Numbered from the stretch's first letter, positions 9,029 to 18,409 are shown. The stretch: 64,000 bases of DNA from Cyanobacteria bacterium SZAS LIN-3 (GCA_018266215.1 JAFEAV010000018.1:1-64000); one strand, 5' to 3'. Made by a program: numbers and translations. Notes: a model not told the origin generated them from the letters alone.

Positions 9029-11134
9029 ATGACTTTCGAAGATCCGACTATCAAGAAGAAAGTATGTCCTGTCTGCAAGCGCGAGTTCCCCGCCACTCAA
9101 GCAGTATGTCCGACCGACAAGAGCATGCTCATGTATGTTCAAAAGGACGAACTGATCGGCACCGTGCTGAACGATCGCTACCGCGTCCTGGTCGAAGTCG
9201 GCCGGGGCGGGATGAGTATCGTGTACAAAGGTGTGCACGAAATGATGGACCGCACCGTGGCCATCAAGATGCTGCAATCCCAGCACGTCACTGACCAACT
9301 GAGCATCAAGCGCTTCCAGCAGGAAGCCCAGGCCGCCTCGCACCTGCAACATCCCAATATCATTACGGTCTACGACTGCGGCGTGGTCGCCACCGGTCAA
9401 CCTTATATAGTGATGGACTTTCTCGAAGGCGAAAGTCTCACCGACATCATCAAATCCGGTAATCACCTGCCTTACCAGCGGGTGGTTCCAATTTTCATTC
9501 AGGCCTGCGAGGCCCTGGAACACGCCCACCAGAAAGGTGTTATCCACCGCGACCTCAAGTCCAGCAACATCATGCTGGTGGAAGTGGAAGGCAAAAAAGA
9601 TTTCGTCAAAGTGGTGGACTTCGGTATCGCCAAATTGACCAATGCCTCGGGTAAGGTGGCACAGAACCTCACCCAGACCGGCGAAATTTTCGGCAGTCCT
9701 ATTTATATGAGCCCCGAGCAGTGCCTGGGCCAGAACCTGGACTCGCGCTCCGATATTTATTCGATGGGCGCCATGATGTATGAAGCCCTGAGTGGTTTGC
9801 CGCCGCTTATGGGTGACACTATATATGCCACCATGAAAATGCACGTCTCACAGATGCCCGAGCCGTTCTCCAAGGCACGCGCTGATCTGAAGATACCGGA
9901 AGCAGTCGAGCGCATCGCCTTCAAAGCCCTGGCGAAGAAGCCGGAACAGCGCTTCCAGACGATGCAGGAATTTCGCGACGCTCTGGACTCGGCCATGCGC
10001 CAGCAGTATGAAACCGGCAGTGTGCCGTCTCTGATCAGCGCACCACCGATGATGGGTTATTCCACGACTTCCCAGGCTCCTCTTCGTCACGACGACCTGG
10101 AAGATCTCGATCTATCCGGCGGACTCTTCGGCAACGATCCGCCGCCGGTACAGCGCACAACTATGAGCCGCGACCGCGACACCGCTTCCAGTCCTTATAT
10201 ATCGGGCAGCGAAGGTCAGAGGCGCACAGCCAATTTGAGCCCCTCGCAGCGCGGAGTCAGACCCCCGGCCTCGCCGCCCGAGAGCAGTCGCAAAACCGGC
10301 GTGCGCAAACCGGTGGCCGACCGCAAACCCAAAAATGAGTTTCCTCCCGTCCTGGACAAACTCAAGGCCATCCTCACGCCCAAGGTCCTGATCGTCTCGG
10401 CCATGGCGGTAATCATTCCCGCGGCCCTGACCGGACTGGTCATGTATTTCAACAGCCTGGGCAACGAGAACCCCTTCGCCCTGGAAAAGAAATTTGTCGG
10501 CGTAATCTATTACTTCAACCCGGGCTCGGTTGATTCACGCACCGGCACACAATCGCCTGGTTTCATCTTCATGAGGACATCCCCGCCCAATCCTCACATG
10601 CTGACTGTTAACTTGAATGAAGTGAATATCAACGATTACAGCACCCGGGAAAACAATAAGGACCTTTCCATCGGCAATCGCTGGACCGTGCGCGGCGACC
10701 GCGGCCCCAAAGACTCGCTCATCATGCGCAACGGCGAGCACATGGACGACAGCGACGGCCAGATAACCCCGGCCCGCGAACTGCTGGAAAAGTTTTTGCT
10801 GACCATCGCCGACCACGAAGGCAGCCGCCTCAAAGTGGCCTACGAAACGTTAATGAGTTCAAACTGGAAAAAGCCCGGTTCGGCGGACAAATTCAAGGAT
10901 AAGTTTGCCAAGGAACCGCAGTTCCGGCCTGACTTTGGACCGGCTACGATGATCCCCAGTTGTATGAAGGTGGTTGAACTATCCAGCGGAAAAATGACAA
11001 TTCTTCTGGACGGAACGTTACTTTTCCAGGATAGTCAGTATTACAGCGTCGGTTTGGTTTTTGAAAACGGATTCTGGAAAATAGACACTTTTGAGCCGGT
11101 TTCTTCCGATGTTTGGAACAAACCAATCAAATAA
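9029..11134 (+). CDS. Zinc-ribbon Ser/Thr protein kinase, single-pass membrane
   Basis: Transmembrane Hanks-type kinase of 701 residues. A short zinc ribbon (CPVC 13-16 and a second Cys at 27) precedes the kinase domain. That domain has glycine loop GRGGMS (58-63), Lys80 in VAIKML, HRDLKSSN (173-180), DFG (197-199) and SPE (228-230), all key residues intact. A Pro/Ser-rich linker (about 340-440) leads to one membrane helix near 452-475. About 225 C-terminal residues would lie outside the cytoplasm and match no domain I recognise. The ATG at 9029 is 79 bp after the FAD oxidoreductase. Substrates unknown. Confidence 0.93.
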   Translation: MTFEDPTIKKKVCPVCKREFPATQAVCPTDKSMLMYVQKDELIGTVLNDRYRVLVEVGRGGMSIVYKGVHEMMDRTVAIKMLQSQHVTDQLSIKRFQQEAQAASHLQHPNIITVYDCGVVATGQPYIVMDFLEGESLTDIIKSGNHLPYQRVVPIFIQACEALEHAHQKGVIHRDLKSSNIMLVEVEGKKDFVKVVDFGIAKLTNASGKVAQNLTQTGEIFGSPIYMSPEQCLGQNLDSRSDIYSMGAMMYEALSGLPPLMGDTIYATMKMHVSQMPEPFSKARADLKIPEAVERIAFKALAKKPEQRFQTMQEFRDALDSAMRQQYETGSVPSLISAPPMMGYSTTSQAPLRHDDLEDLDLSGGLFGNDPPPVQRTTMSRDRDTASSPYISGSEGQRRTANLSPSQRGVRPPASPPESSRKTGVRKPVADRKPKNEFPPVLDKLKAILTPKVLIVSAMAVIIPAALTGLVMYFNSLGNENPFALEKKFVGVIYYFNPGSVDSRTGTQSPGFIFMRTSPPNPHMLTVNLNEVNINDYSTRENNKDLSIGNRWTVRGDRGPKDSLIMRNGEHMDDSDGQITPARELLEKFLLTIADHEGSRLKVAYETLMSSNWKKPGSADKFKDKFAKEPQFRPDFGPATMIPSCMKVVELSSGKMTILLDGTLLFQDSQYYSVGLVFENGFWKIDTFEPVSSDVWNKPIK

Positions 11135-11193
11135 TCGCTCTTGGCAATCAAGTTATCGAGTGAATTTATTTATGCAGGATGCCGGGGCAATAC

Positions 11194-11199
11194 TATAAT
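11194..11199 (+). promoter_or_regulatory. Candidate -10 box upstream of small membrane peptide
   Basis: A perfect TATAAT lies 50 bp upstream of the 48-residue ORF in the gap after the kinase gene. No clear -35 box is seen at 16-18 bp. It would give a short leader containing the strong ribosome site of the peptide. Confidence 0.35.
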
Positions 11200-11249
11200 G
11201 AGTCCGAGAGTTCAGGTATGGTCGGTGTGTTAGAAGCAAGGAGTGTGAG

Positions 11250-11396
11250 ATGGATATGGATAATTTTGCCCCGATGGGCATCGTCTTCGCCGGAATTATC
11301 ATAATGCCGGTGTTGATCATCAAGTTGGCCAAGCTGATGAAGACCGTTAAGGAAAAGAAGGCAGCAGCCGCAGCCTCTGGCGAAAAGCAAGCATAA
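11250..11396 (+). CDS. 48-residue single-helix membrane peptide
   Basis: Unrecognised short gene. ATG at 11250 is preceded by AAGGAG with six-base spacing, an excellent ribosome site. The peptide has a short acidic N-terminus, one hydrophobic helix (about residues 7-24, MGIVFAGIIIMPVLIIK), then a basic tail with an alanine run ending in KQA. A strong terminator begins 24 bp after the stop and a TATAAT lies upstream, so this looks like an independently transcribed unit. Function unknown; small membrane peptides of this form often bind larger membrane complexes. Confidence 0.7.
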   Translation: MDMDNFAPMGIVFAGIIIMPVLIIKLAKLMKTVKEKKAAAAASGEKQA

Positions 11397-11419
11397 GAAC
11401 TCTTCTGCAAATTAAAACG

Positions 11420-11451
11420 CGGTCCCCGGGCAGTCGGGGACCGTTTTTTTT
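11420..11451 (+). terminator. Rho-independent terminator
   Basis: An 8-bp perfect GC-rich stem (CGGTCCCC with GGGGACCG, 8-base loop) is followed by eight Ts. It ends the transcript of the 48-residue peptide. Confidence 0.9.
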
Positions 11452-11498
11452 GCTTACATCCCGAATGCCCTGTCTCCCATGACAATCTGGTGAAAGTC

Positions 11499-11535
11499 AA
11501 AAAAAGCCCTGCCCGATGTCTTGCATGGGCAGGGC
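11499..11535 (-). terminator. Terminator for tRNA-Asn
   Basis: GCCCTGCCC (11506-11514) and GGGCAGGGC (11527-11535) form a 9-bp perfect stem with a 12-base loop. A run of As at 11499-11505 becomes a T-run on the minus strand, just 3' of the tRNA gene. Confidence 0.85.
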
Positions 11536-11545
11536 TTTTAATATG

Positions 11546-11617
<72 letters not shown>

Positions 11618-11661
11618 ATAGGCAACACGGATCGGGAGTATTCCTCCCGCTCAGCAAAACA

Positions 11662-11670
11662 ATACTAGCA
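11662..11670 (-). promoter_or_regulatory. Extended -10 promoter candidate for tRNA-Asn
   Basis: On the minus strand TGCTAGTAT matches the extended -10 form TGnTAnnAT, about 45 bp upstream of the tRNA 5' end. A perfect 6-bp inverted repeat (CCAGGG/CCCTGG, 11676-11695) sits just upstream of it. Confidence 0.4.
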
Positions 11671-11859
11671 TGCCCCCAGGGTTGTTGATCCCTGGTTTGC
11701 GGCCAAGGACATAGAGTGCATTATTATCAGCATTTAATAATGGCTGGAAAGGCTCCATTTTGTATACTGTGAGGCTTGGCGAGCATTGCAACAAAGTGCA
11801 AAGCTTGGGAGCCTTCTCTCTGAGTGCCTTCTATTTCTACTGTTTTGAGGACCCCGGCA

Positions 11860-12315
11860 ATGGGACTTTTTGGTACGGAAAAGCATGCTGGTCTGACCAG
11901 CCAGGCCAAAGCAATGGTTGAGGCTTATTTTTCCAGACGCAATCTTGACCCCCATCAGCATGAATTAAAAGACGCCGCAGGCATGGGCTGGTGGCTGGTT
12001 GAAGGCAGCGCAAAGATCTACATCTACCTCCTGGACAATTACCAGGGTGCCACCCTGCGCATTACTTCCCCGATAGTGCAAGTGCCCGAGAAAAATCTCG
12101 AAGCCTTTTACAGACACCTCCTGGACATTAACGGCACACTGAGCAGCTGTGCCCTTTCCACGCATGAAAACCTGGTGCTGGTGGTGGCGCAGAGACCGAC
12201 TTTTGGTCTGGTGCAGGAAGAACTCGACGATCTCGTCTGGCACGTGGCCTATGTCGCCGATCAACTGGACAACAAACTGGCGGATCAATTCGGTTGCCGC
12301 ATGTATTCTGGCTAG
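11860..12315 (+). CDS. YbjN / secretion-chaperone-fold protein
   Basis: Cytoplasmic protein of 151 residues from ATG 11860 (GAGG nine bases upstream). The alternation of an N-terminal helix, a beta-sheet core (WWLVEGSAKIYIYLLD, ATLRITSPIV) and helices, together with LVLVVAQRP and a late helix LDDLVWHVAYVADQLD, resembles the YbjN/type III chaperone-like fold. No catalytic residues are evident. It ends 3 bp before the CysQ-like gene and probably shares its transcript. The fold assignment is a pattern judgement, and a hypothetical protein is the safe call. Confidence 0.65.
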   Translation: MGLFGTEKHAGLTSQAKAMVEAYFSRRNLDPHQHELKDAAGMGWWLVEGSAKIYIYLLDNYQGATLRITSPIVQVPEKNLEAFYRHLLDINGTLSSCALSTHENLVLVVAQRPTFGLVQEELDDLVWHVAYVADQLDNKLADQFGCRMYSG

Positions 12316-12318
12316 CCG

Positions 12319-13173
12319 GTGTCACACGCCCTACTAGACGACACGGACATTGAATACGTTTGCGCTCTCGTGGAAGAGGCCGGCCGACTGGCTGTTGCCA
12401 TGCGCGAAGGCGTGGAGATAAATCTTAAAAGCGGTCCCGACGACAAAGTGACCGCCGCCGATATCGCCCTGTCCAAACTAATAAGCAGCGGGCTTGCCGA
12501 ACGATTCGACGAAGATTGCGTCGTCTCGGAAGAGGACAGCGAGCATTTATTTGACGACGCGAAAAAACGTTTCTGGATAATCGATCCTATCGACGGCACG
12601 CAAAATTACATTCTCGGCGACGGGCAGTACTGCGTCATGGTCGGCTTGATCAAAGACAACCAGCCCGGCTTCGGCTGGGTTTACGCTCCGGCCGCCGGCA
12701 AAACATATTTTGGCGGCCCGGGGTACGGGGCCTACTGGAAAGAACCCGGCGCTGATGCCGATGGCTTTAAAGCGCATCGCTTCCAGGAGCCTGCACCCAT
12801 GGATCCCGCTGGCGATGCCCGCTTGCTCATGGGTTCAAGGGATAAGAAAGCCCACCCCTGGGTCCATGATATGCCAAATGTCTCCCTCGTCAAAACCGGC
12901 AGCATCGGCCTCAAGGTCGGACGCATACTGGATGGCCAGGCCGATGTATTTGCACATTTATCGCGCAAACTTAAAATATGGGATACGGCCGGACCCGCGG
13001 CAATCGCCCTGGGAGCCGGTCTGGAAGTAGGCACTATGGAAAGCGGCGGACTGGCCTTCCCGCTGCCGCAAGTCCTGCACGATACAACCGTCGTTATGGG
13101 TCGCCGCGGAGCCCTGAGCTGGTGCCATAATCATCTCGGTCCTGAGTTTTTGAAGCAGCAAGTAAGTATGTAA
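12319..13173 (+). CDS. cysQ: Inositol-monophosphatase-family phosphatase, CysQ-like
   Basis: Mg2+-dependent, lithium-sensitive-type phosphatase of 284 residues, most like 3'(2'),5'-bisphosphate nucleotidase (PAP phosphatase). Metal ligands are visible in SEED (70-73), DPIDGT (89-94) and the C-terminal IWDTAGPAAI. The start GTG at 12319 is 3 bp past the previous stop, which suggests translational coupling. It lies 11 bp before the RNase D gene. PAP accumulation inhibits nucleases, which would make this pairing sensible. Inositol phosphatase activity cannot be excluded. Confidence 0.85.
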   Translation: MSHALLDDTDIEYVCALVEEAGRLAVAMREGVEINLKSGPDDKVTAADIALSKLISSGLAERFDEDCVVSEEDSEHLFDDAKKRFWIIDPIDGTQNYILGDGQYCVMVGLIKDNQPGFGWVYAPAAGKTYFGGPGYGAYWKEPGADADGFKAHRFQEPAPMDPAGDARLLMGSRDKKAHPWVHDMPNVSLVKTGSIGLKVGRILDGQADVFAHLSRKLKIWDTAGPAAIALGAGLEVGTMESGGLAFPLPQVLHDTTVVMGRRGALSWCHNHLGPEFLKQQVSM

Positions 13174-13184
13174 GGGAGATCCGC

Positions 13185-14459
13185 TTGGACGGCAAAAGCA
13201 CACGCACGAACACGCAAAATTCAGTATCCGGTCAAAAAGCTCACGAAAGGCCCGGCAAACTTATTGTCGATGCCGCCGAACTCGATCATGTACTACAGCA
13301 GATCGATGAGAGCAAAGAGTTTGGTCTGGACCTGGAGTTCATCCCCGAGCGCACCTACTATCCGATCATCTGCCTGGTGCAGATTAATGTGCAGGACAAG
13401 GTCTATCTGGTCGATCCGATCAAATTGCAGGACCTGAATCTGCTCTGGCAACGCGTAGCCGATCCCAGCATCGTCAAAGTTGTGCACGCCGCAAGCCAGG
13501 ACCTGACCATTATTTTCCAGCGGTCAAATCTTATCCCCAAAAATATCTTCGACACCCAAATTGCTGCCGGCTTCCTGGGACTCGGGCACCCGGCCGGTTA
13601 CGGCAAACTGCTGGCCAGCCTCTTTGACATTACCCTGTCCAAAACCGAATCATTTACCGACTGGCAGGCACGCCCCCTGAGCCAGTCGCAAATCGACTAC
13701 GCCATAGACGACGCCCTGCATTTGCTGCCCCTCTATCACCGCATTAAGGATCAGCTTGTCGAGCGCAACCGCCTGGAGTGGGTGATTGAAGAGTGCCGCC
13801 TTTATGAGCAGCCCTCCTATTACATCAAAGAATCGGGGCGCGAATTTTTGCGAGTCAAGGGCGCTCAGGGTCTGCATCGCCGCAAACTGGCAGTGCTCCA
13901 GGCACTGTGCCTCTGGCGCGATCAGGAAGCGAAACGCAAGGACAAACCGGCGCGATCGGTCCTCAGCGACAACATCATGCTGGAGCTGGCACGCAAGCCA
14001 CCAGAGCATTTGAGCGACATTCAGCGCATCCGCGGAGTGCGCCCGGACCAACTGCAGGGATGGGGCAAACATATCATCAGGGTAGTGGAGGAAACCAGGT
14101 CCATGCCCGAAACCGAGCTGCCGCAGTGGCCATCCGGCAGGGCGCCGTCAAAGAGCGATGTGCTCATCGCCGACGTTCTTTATATGGTATTGAAGCTGGG
14201 ATCACAGGATCTGGCGATCGCTCCGGAATTGATATCCACCCGGGAAGAATTGCAAAGTTTTGTCCGACTGGGTAAAGCCAAGCTGGGCTCTGCATCTTCC
14301 GAAAAAGAAGGGGACGAATCGGATCATCCGCTCATGAACGGTTGGCGTTTTGAGCTGGTGGGAAGCCAATTGCTAAAGATTCTTGATGGCTCGCAAATTT
14401 CTCTGACAATCGCTCCAAACTCCGAAACCCCGGTCCGACTGTCCGTCGAGAAAGATTAG
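13185..14459 (+). CDS. rnd: Ribonuclease D
   Basis: 3'-5' exoribonuclease for tRNA and small RNA maturation, 424 residues. The DEDDy catalytic set is present: Asp49 and Glu51 in LDLEF, Asp106 in HAASQD, and Tyr172/Asp176 in YAIDD. A C-terminal HRDC domain covers roughly residues 225-300. The start TTG at 13185 has AGGGAG about seven bases upstream. An extra C-terminal segment of about 100 residues follows the first HRDC and could be a second, degenerate one. Confidence 0.92.
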   Translation: MDGKSTRTNTQNSVSGQKAHERPGKLIVDAAELDHVLQQIDESKEFGLDLEFIPERTYYPIICLVQINVQDKVYLVDPIKLQDLNLLWQRVADPSIVKVVHAASQDLTIIFQRSNLIPKNIFDTQIAAGFLGLGHPAGYGKLLASLFDITLSKTESFTDWQARPLSQSQIDYAIDDALHLLPLYHRIKDQLVERNRLEWVIEECRLYEQPSYYIKESGREFLRVKGAQGLHRRKLAVLQALCLWRDQEAKRKDKPARSVLSDNIMLELARKPPEHLSDIQRIRGVRPDQLQGWGKHIIRVVEETRSMPETELPQWPSGRAPSKSDVLIADVLYMVLKLGSQDLAIAPELISTREELQSFVRLGKAKLGSASSEKEGDESDHPLMNGWRFELVGSQLLKILDGSQISLTIAPNSETPVRLSVEKD

Positions 14460-14560
14460 AAAACGCCAAGTACTTTGCAATCGTCTTGTACAGCGGATTT
14501 AGCCGCAGAATGTACTAGAATATGAGGTGAATTTAAATTGCACTTCTTGCAGGTAAGGTT

Positions 14561-16507
14561 ATGACATCCGTTAAAGATCCCAATTCAGAAGCCAGTTTTG
14601 CCGAAACAGCCATGACCCTGGCCGGGAAAACTGCAGAAGAAGCCTCGCGCACCGGGGCCGTCGATCGCGCCGATGACCAGGTGGAGTCCCTTTTCGCAGA
14701 ACAGTACAAAACTTCTAACAGCCCGGTACACAAGGCTGTCTGGGACGCCAAGGTACCGCTCGAACTTTTCGCCACTCCGGCGGCAACGGCTGAATCACTG
14801 ACGATGCCGGCCATGACTAAATCGCTGGAAGTACTGCGCAAACACAAGCGCGCCGGCACAATGATGGACGAGCGCGGCAAAATCACCGACGAAGTCCTGG
14901 CCGATCTTTCCAAAGTCGGCTACTGGGGCATGCTCATTGAAAAAGAGTATGGCGGCCAGGGAGCCAACGTCAGACAGTTTATGAACTTCCTTACCCAGGT
15001 TGCCACGATCGAGCCCACCTGCGCAGGTTTGGCCTCAGTCCACGGTTGTATCGGGGCTGTTGATCCGCTCAGAGCTTTCGGCTCCGAAGAACAGAAGAAA
15101 CGCCTCTTGCCGAGACTGGCTTCCGGTGAGGCTCTTTCCGCCTTCGCCCTGACCGAGCCCCAGGCAGGCAGTGACCTGACGGCGCTCAAGACAGTTGCCG
15201 AGTTGAAAGGCGACCACTATGTAGTCAACGGCGACAAACTCTTCATCACCAACGCCATCCCCGGACGCACCATCGGTCTGGTTTGCCTGATCGACGGCAA
15301 ACCGGCGGCGCTCATTGCCGATCTTCCCAAGGAAGAAAACGATGAATTCCAGATCGTGCCCTACAAACTGCACGCTCTCAAACATGCGTTCAACAACGGC
15401 CTGCGTTTCAAAAACTTCAAAGTGCCCAAGGAAAATCTCCTGCACTGCGCCGCCGGCGACGGCCTCACCGTTGCCTACCACGGCCTGAACATGGGCCGTC
15501 TGGCTCTCTGCGCCGGAGCCGCCGGCGTCATGAGAGTAATGCTGGCCAACATGATGCCCTGGGTTAAGTTTAGAGAAACCTACGGTAATGCTATTGAAAC
15601 CCGCGAGCTGGTCAAACGCCGCATAGCCAGAGCCGCTGCCCTGATCACCGGTGCCGACGCGCTTGTGGCCTGGGGTTCATGGCTGCTCGACCAGGGCTTC
15701 CGTGGTGAGCTGGAGTGCATCATCGCCAAGATCTTCGGTTCCGAAGCGGAAAAAGAATGCGCCATCGAACTTTTCATGAAGACCCATGGCGGCCGCTCCT
15801 TCCTCGAAGGTCACCTGCTTGGCGACAACATCCATGATTTCCTCGCCCCCTGCATTTATGAAGGTGAAGGCGAAATGCTTGGCATGGCCTTCTTCAAGTC
15901 GCTGGCCAAAAATCACGGATCGCACTTCTTCGAGCCCATCGCCAAATCGCTGGCCAAGAACAAGATCCGCAACTTCCAGCCGGTCAACCCGCTGCATGCC
16001 TTTGCTCTGCGCAACGAGCTCGTGCCTTACGCCGTCTGGTGGATGGGCAAGCAACTCGAAGGCGTTGATCAGCATGAAGTGCCCAATATGAGCCATGTCT
16101 TGAAAAATCATATTGATTTCGCCACCGAGTTTCTCTCCGAGTCTCCGCTGGAGCTCAGTCAGAACATGGTCAAGCACCAGCTCAAACTGGCCGACCGCCA
16201 GTGCCGCATTGCCGACATGTCGCAAAGAGTGCAGGATGCCATCATCATGCTCGTAACCGCCATGTATGCTCATTCCACCAAAGATCCGGTGATAGAAGCT
16301 TCGGCCGACATCCTCTGCCAGGATTTGCGCCGCCGCCTTACCGGCGAACGCCCATCCGACACTTATTTCCGCTCCTGCAGCAAACTTGCCGACATGGTGC
16401 TGGATGGCAAATTCCCCGGCCTGTCCGATGTTGACACCGCCGAGATTTTGTTCAAGTACGAAAAGGGCGATAAACCGGCCAAAGTGCAGACCGAATCCGC
16501 AAAATAA
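14561..16507 (+). CDS. Acyl-CoA dehydrogenase, long form
   Basis: FAD enzyme that introduces a trans-2 double bond into acyl-CoA in beta-oxidation. At 648 residues it is much longer than the usual 380. About 100 extra residues precede the core and about 170 follow it. Core motifs include ALTEPQAGSDL, GDKLFITNA and IYEGEGEML, whose Glu (about residue 434) is in the position of the catalytic base. The long C-terminal extension recalls very-long-chain types (VLCAD/ACAD9), which use it for dimer or membrane contacts. No other beta-oxidation gene is adjacent. Confidence 0.9.
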   Translation: MTSVKDPNSEASFAETAMTLAGKTAEEASRTGAVDRADDQVESLFAEQYKTSNSPVHKAVWDAKVPLELFATPAATAESLTMPAMTKSLEVLRKHKRAGTMMDERGKITDEVLADLSKVGYWGMLIEKEYGGQGANVRQFMNFLTQVATIEPTCAGLASVHGCIGAVDPLRAFGSEEQKKRLLPRLASGEALSAFALTEPQAGSDLTALKTVAELKGDHYVVNGDKLFITNAIPGRTIGLVCLIDGKPAALIADLPKEENDEFQIVPYKLHALKHAFNNGLRFKNFKVPKENLLHCAAGDGLTVAYHGLNMGRLALCAGAAGVMRVMLANMMPWVKFRETYGNAIETRELVKRRIARAAALITGADALVAWGSWLLDQGFRGELECIIAKIFGSEAEKECAIELFMKTHGGRSFLEGHLLGDNIHDFLAPCIYEGEGEMLGMAFFKSLAKNHGSHFFEPIAKSLAKNKIRNFQPVNPLHAFALRNELVPYAVWWMGKQLEGVDQHEVPNMSHVLKNHIDFATEFLSESPLELSQNMVKHQLKLADRQCRIADMSQRVQDAIIMLVTAMYAHSTKDPVIEASADILCQDLRRRLTGERPSDTYFRSCSKLADMVLDGKFPGLSDVDTAEILFKYEKGDKPAKVQTESAK

Positions 16508-16514
16508 GCCGGGG

Positions 16515-17291
16515 CTAGTTGAGGTCCAGTTCTATAAGCACCGGAGCGTGATCCGAAGGCTTCTCCAACCTCCTCACTTCCTTATCTATCCAAGACCGCT
16601 TCAGGTTCGCCTGGAGCGGTTCTGTTATGAGGATGTGATCGATGCGCAGACCATTGTTGCGACGGAAGGCCATCATGCGGTAATCCCACCAGGAATAATG
16701 GCCCTTATCCTGCTCAAAAACCCGGAAAGTATCTATCAATGGGAAAGCAATAATGCGCTTGAATAATTCCCGCTCTTTCTCGCTCACCAGAACCGAGCCC
16801 ACCCATTCCTCGGGTTTGTGGACATCCCGGTCTTCCGGTGCGATGTTGAAATCACCTACCACAATCAGCTTATCTGTGGGCTTGTGATTTTCATTTATGT
16901 ATTTAAGAAGTGCTTCAAACCAGAGAAGCTTGTACTCGTATTTAGCAGAGCCGACTTCTGAGCCGTTAGGGACGTACAAATTGAGCAGGTAGATGTCCTC
17001 TACCTTGGCCTCAATTAAACGGCTTTGAACGGGCTCAGGACAGCCCGGTAAAACTTTCGACACCAGCTCGGCGGGGCGGCCCTTTGAAAGAATGGCCACA
17101 CCGTTGTAGGTTTTCTCACCATTTAATAGACAGTGGTAGCCAAGTTTCTCGATTTCGGCCAGGGGAAATTTTTCGTCGACGCACTTGAGCTCTTGCAAAC
17201 AAAGCAAATCGGGACTGGCACTTTCCAGAAAACCGAGAACATGAGACAGACGCGCGGTAATCGAATTAACGTTCCAGCTGGCAACAATCAT
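16515..17291 (-). CDS. xthA: Exodeoxyribonuclease III
   Basis: AP endonuclease and 3'-5' exonuclease for base excision repair, 258 residues from ATG 17291 (GGAG seven bases upstream; a TTG 12 bp earlier is less likely). Motifs are WNVNSI, LCLQELK, GDFNIAP and the C-terminal SDHAPV, giving the Mg2+ and catalytic Asp/His residues of the exonuclease-endonuclease-phosphatase fold. It converges on the acyl-CoA dehydrogenase with a gap of 7 bp. Confidence 0.96.
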   Translation of the reverse strand: MIVASWNVNSITARLSHVLGFLESASPDLLCLQELKCVDEKFPLAEIEKLGYHCLLNGEKTYNGVAILSKGRPAELVSKVLPGCPEPVQSRLIEAKVEDIYLLNLYVPNGSEVGSAKYEYKLLWFEALLKYINENHKPTDKLIVVGDFNIAPEDRDVHKPEEWVGSVLVSEKERELFKRIIAFPLIDTFRVFEQDKGHYSWWDYRMMAFRRNNGLRIDHILITEPLQANLKRSWIDKEVRRLEKPSDHAPVLIELDLN

Positions 17292-18164
17292 GAGCAACTC
17301 CAAATCCTTAAAACTGTCGGTATTTATCGCTATTCAAAGCACCAATAAACCACTATTTGAGCCATTTTCCAAGCACTTTTACCAATGTAGCTTTTCTTGC
17401 AACAAGGCTTGACTTTTTTATTGCCGAAGCAAATCCTCGCTTTTTCGATTCAGTTCAAAACCTGTAGAAAAGTCAGGCAGCCATCACCGGGCTAACCTTT
17501 GTAGCATCGCATTTTCAATCAAATCGGCATCAGCTCTAACTCCAGGGCACAAGACAATCCTCAGGCGGGGCATACACCGATCGCATATCCGAGCGCGATA
17601 CCACTAGCGATACTATTTAATGATAAGTAGATGCCGTCCAGCTTACGTTATAGACATTGACCAAATATGTCACATCATCAAGACATGCAACCAGTTACCC
17701 TAAGCCCAGATAAACAGCAAACGGCTATATCCGAAAGTGGCTACACAAGCCGGCTTCGCGCATATACACCCCAAAAGCGCCTGACCCCATAGCATAAATT
17801 TTTGCCTTTGCAATAGGCAGATATATGTTGGGAGACCCTAGTATCTATACGGTTTTTACTAAAATCGAGCGCGAGTCTTACCAGGATTAGGATTGCGAGT
17901 TTAAGAAAAACCTTTTAAGTCAATATTGAGGAACTTAGGTATTTATGCCCCTTTTAGACCTTTACGATATCGACTTTCATGTGTAAATTGAATAGCTGTT
18001 GAAGGTGGTTGAGAAATCCACCCGCCACCTGAAAGCGGTTTACCTATTGTTAAGAACCGTTTGGATTTTTTCCATACATAAGACATCTCAAGAAGTCTGA
18101 ACTTGCGCGGTCTACTTGAGTTGTAATTTTGCTGGTCCCCTTTTGTCTCTACGAGGAATCGAAT
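17292..18164. other. 873-bp intergenic region, no supported gene
   Basis: No ORF with a credible ribosome site is seen. The base composition is more AT-rich than in the flanking genes. Short stems are visible, such as TGCCT/AGGCA near 17812-17828 and GGTGG/CCACC near 18005. A CGGTT/AACCG pair followed by a T-rich stretch lies near 18037-18075. The region probably holds the xthA and ribbon-helix-helix promoters and could hide a small RNA. I cannot assign any of these. Confidence 0.5.
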
Positions 18165-18386
18165 ATGCCCAAAAAGGTCCTGATCGCTCTGCCCCCAGCC
18201 ATGCTTGAACAAGTTGATTTTATTGCCCAGTGCGAACACCGCACCAGATCCGACCTGATAAGAGAAGCTCTTCGCCGCTATCTCGATAATTTCAGAAGAC
18301 AGCAAGGTAACCATCTCTCCGTAAGCACTTTGGAAATGAGCGACACCTACGTTAGCGCCGGCAGCGGAACAACCAGCTCCACCTAA
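18165..18386 (+). CDS. Ribbon-helix-helix (CopG-like) DNA-binding protein
   Basis: Small regulator of 73 residues from ATG 18165, with GAGGA at 18153. The N-terminal strand KKVLIALPPAML is followed by two helices ending in TRSDLIREALRRYLDNF, the classic RHH dimer pattern. A short Ser/Thr-rich tail follows. It stands alone with its own terminator, so it is not obviously an antitoxin, since no toxin-like partner follows. Self-regulation through sites in the long upstream gap is a plausible inference. Confidence 0.85.
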   Translation: MPKKVLIALPPAMLEQVDFIAQCEHRTRSDLIREALRRYLDNFRRQQGNHLSVSTLEMSDTYVSAGSGTTSST

Positions 18387-18409
18387 GCTTTAAATCTCTC
18401 CTCTCTGGG

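Noticed and set aside
11676..11695. CCAGGG/CCCTGG inverted repeat considered as a terminator
   Set aside because: Only 6 bp of stem and no T-run on either strand, and it lies just upstream of the tRNA promoter candidate.
17667..17792. 41-residue ORF in the gene-poor gap
   Set aside because: ATG without a ribosome site, no recognisable composition or motif, and surrounded by AT-rich non-coding sequence.
17943..18314. 123-residue minus-strand ORF antisense to the RHH gene
   Set aside because: It overlaps a strongly supported RHH gene on the opposite strand and has no ribosome site or family match.
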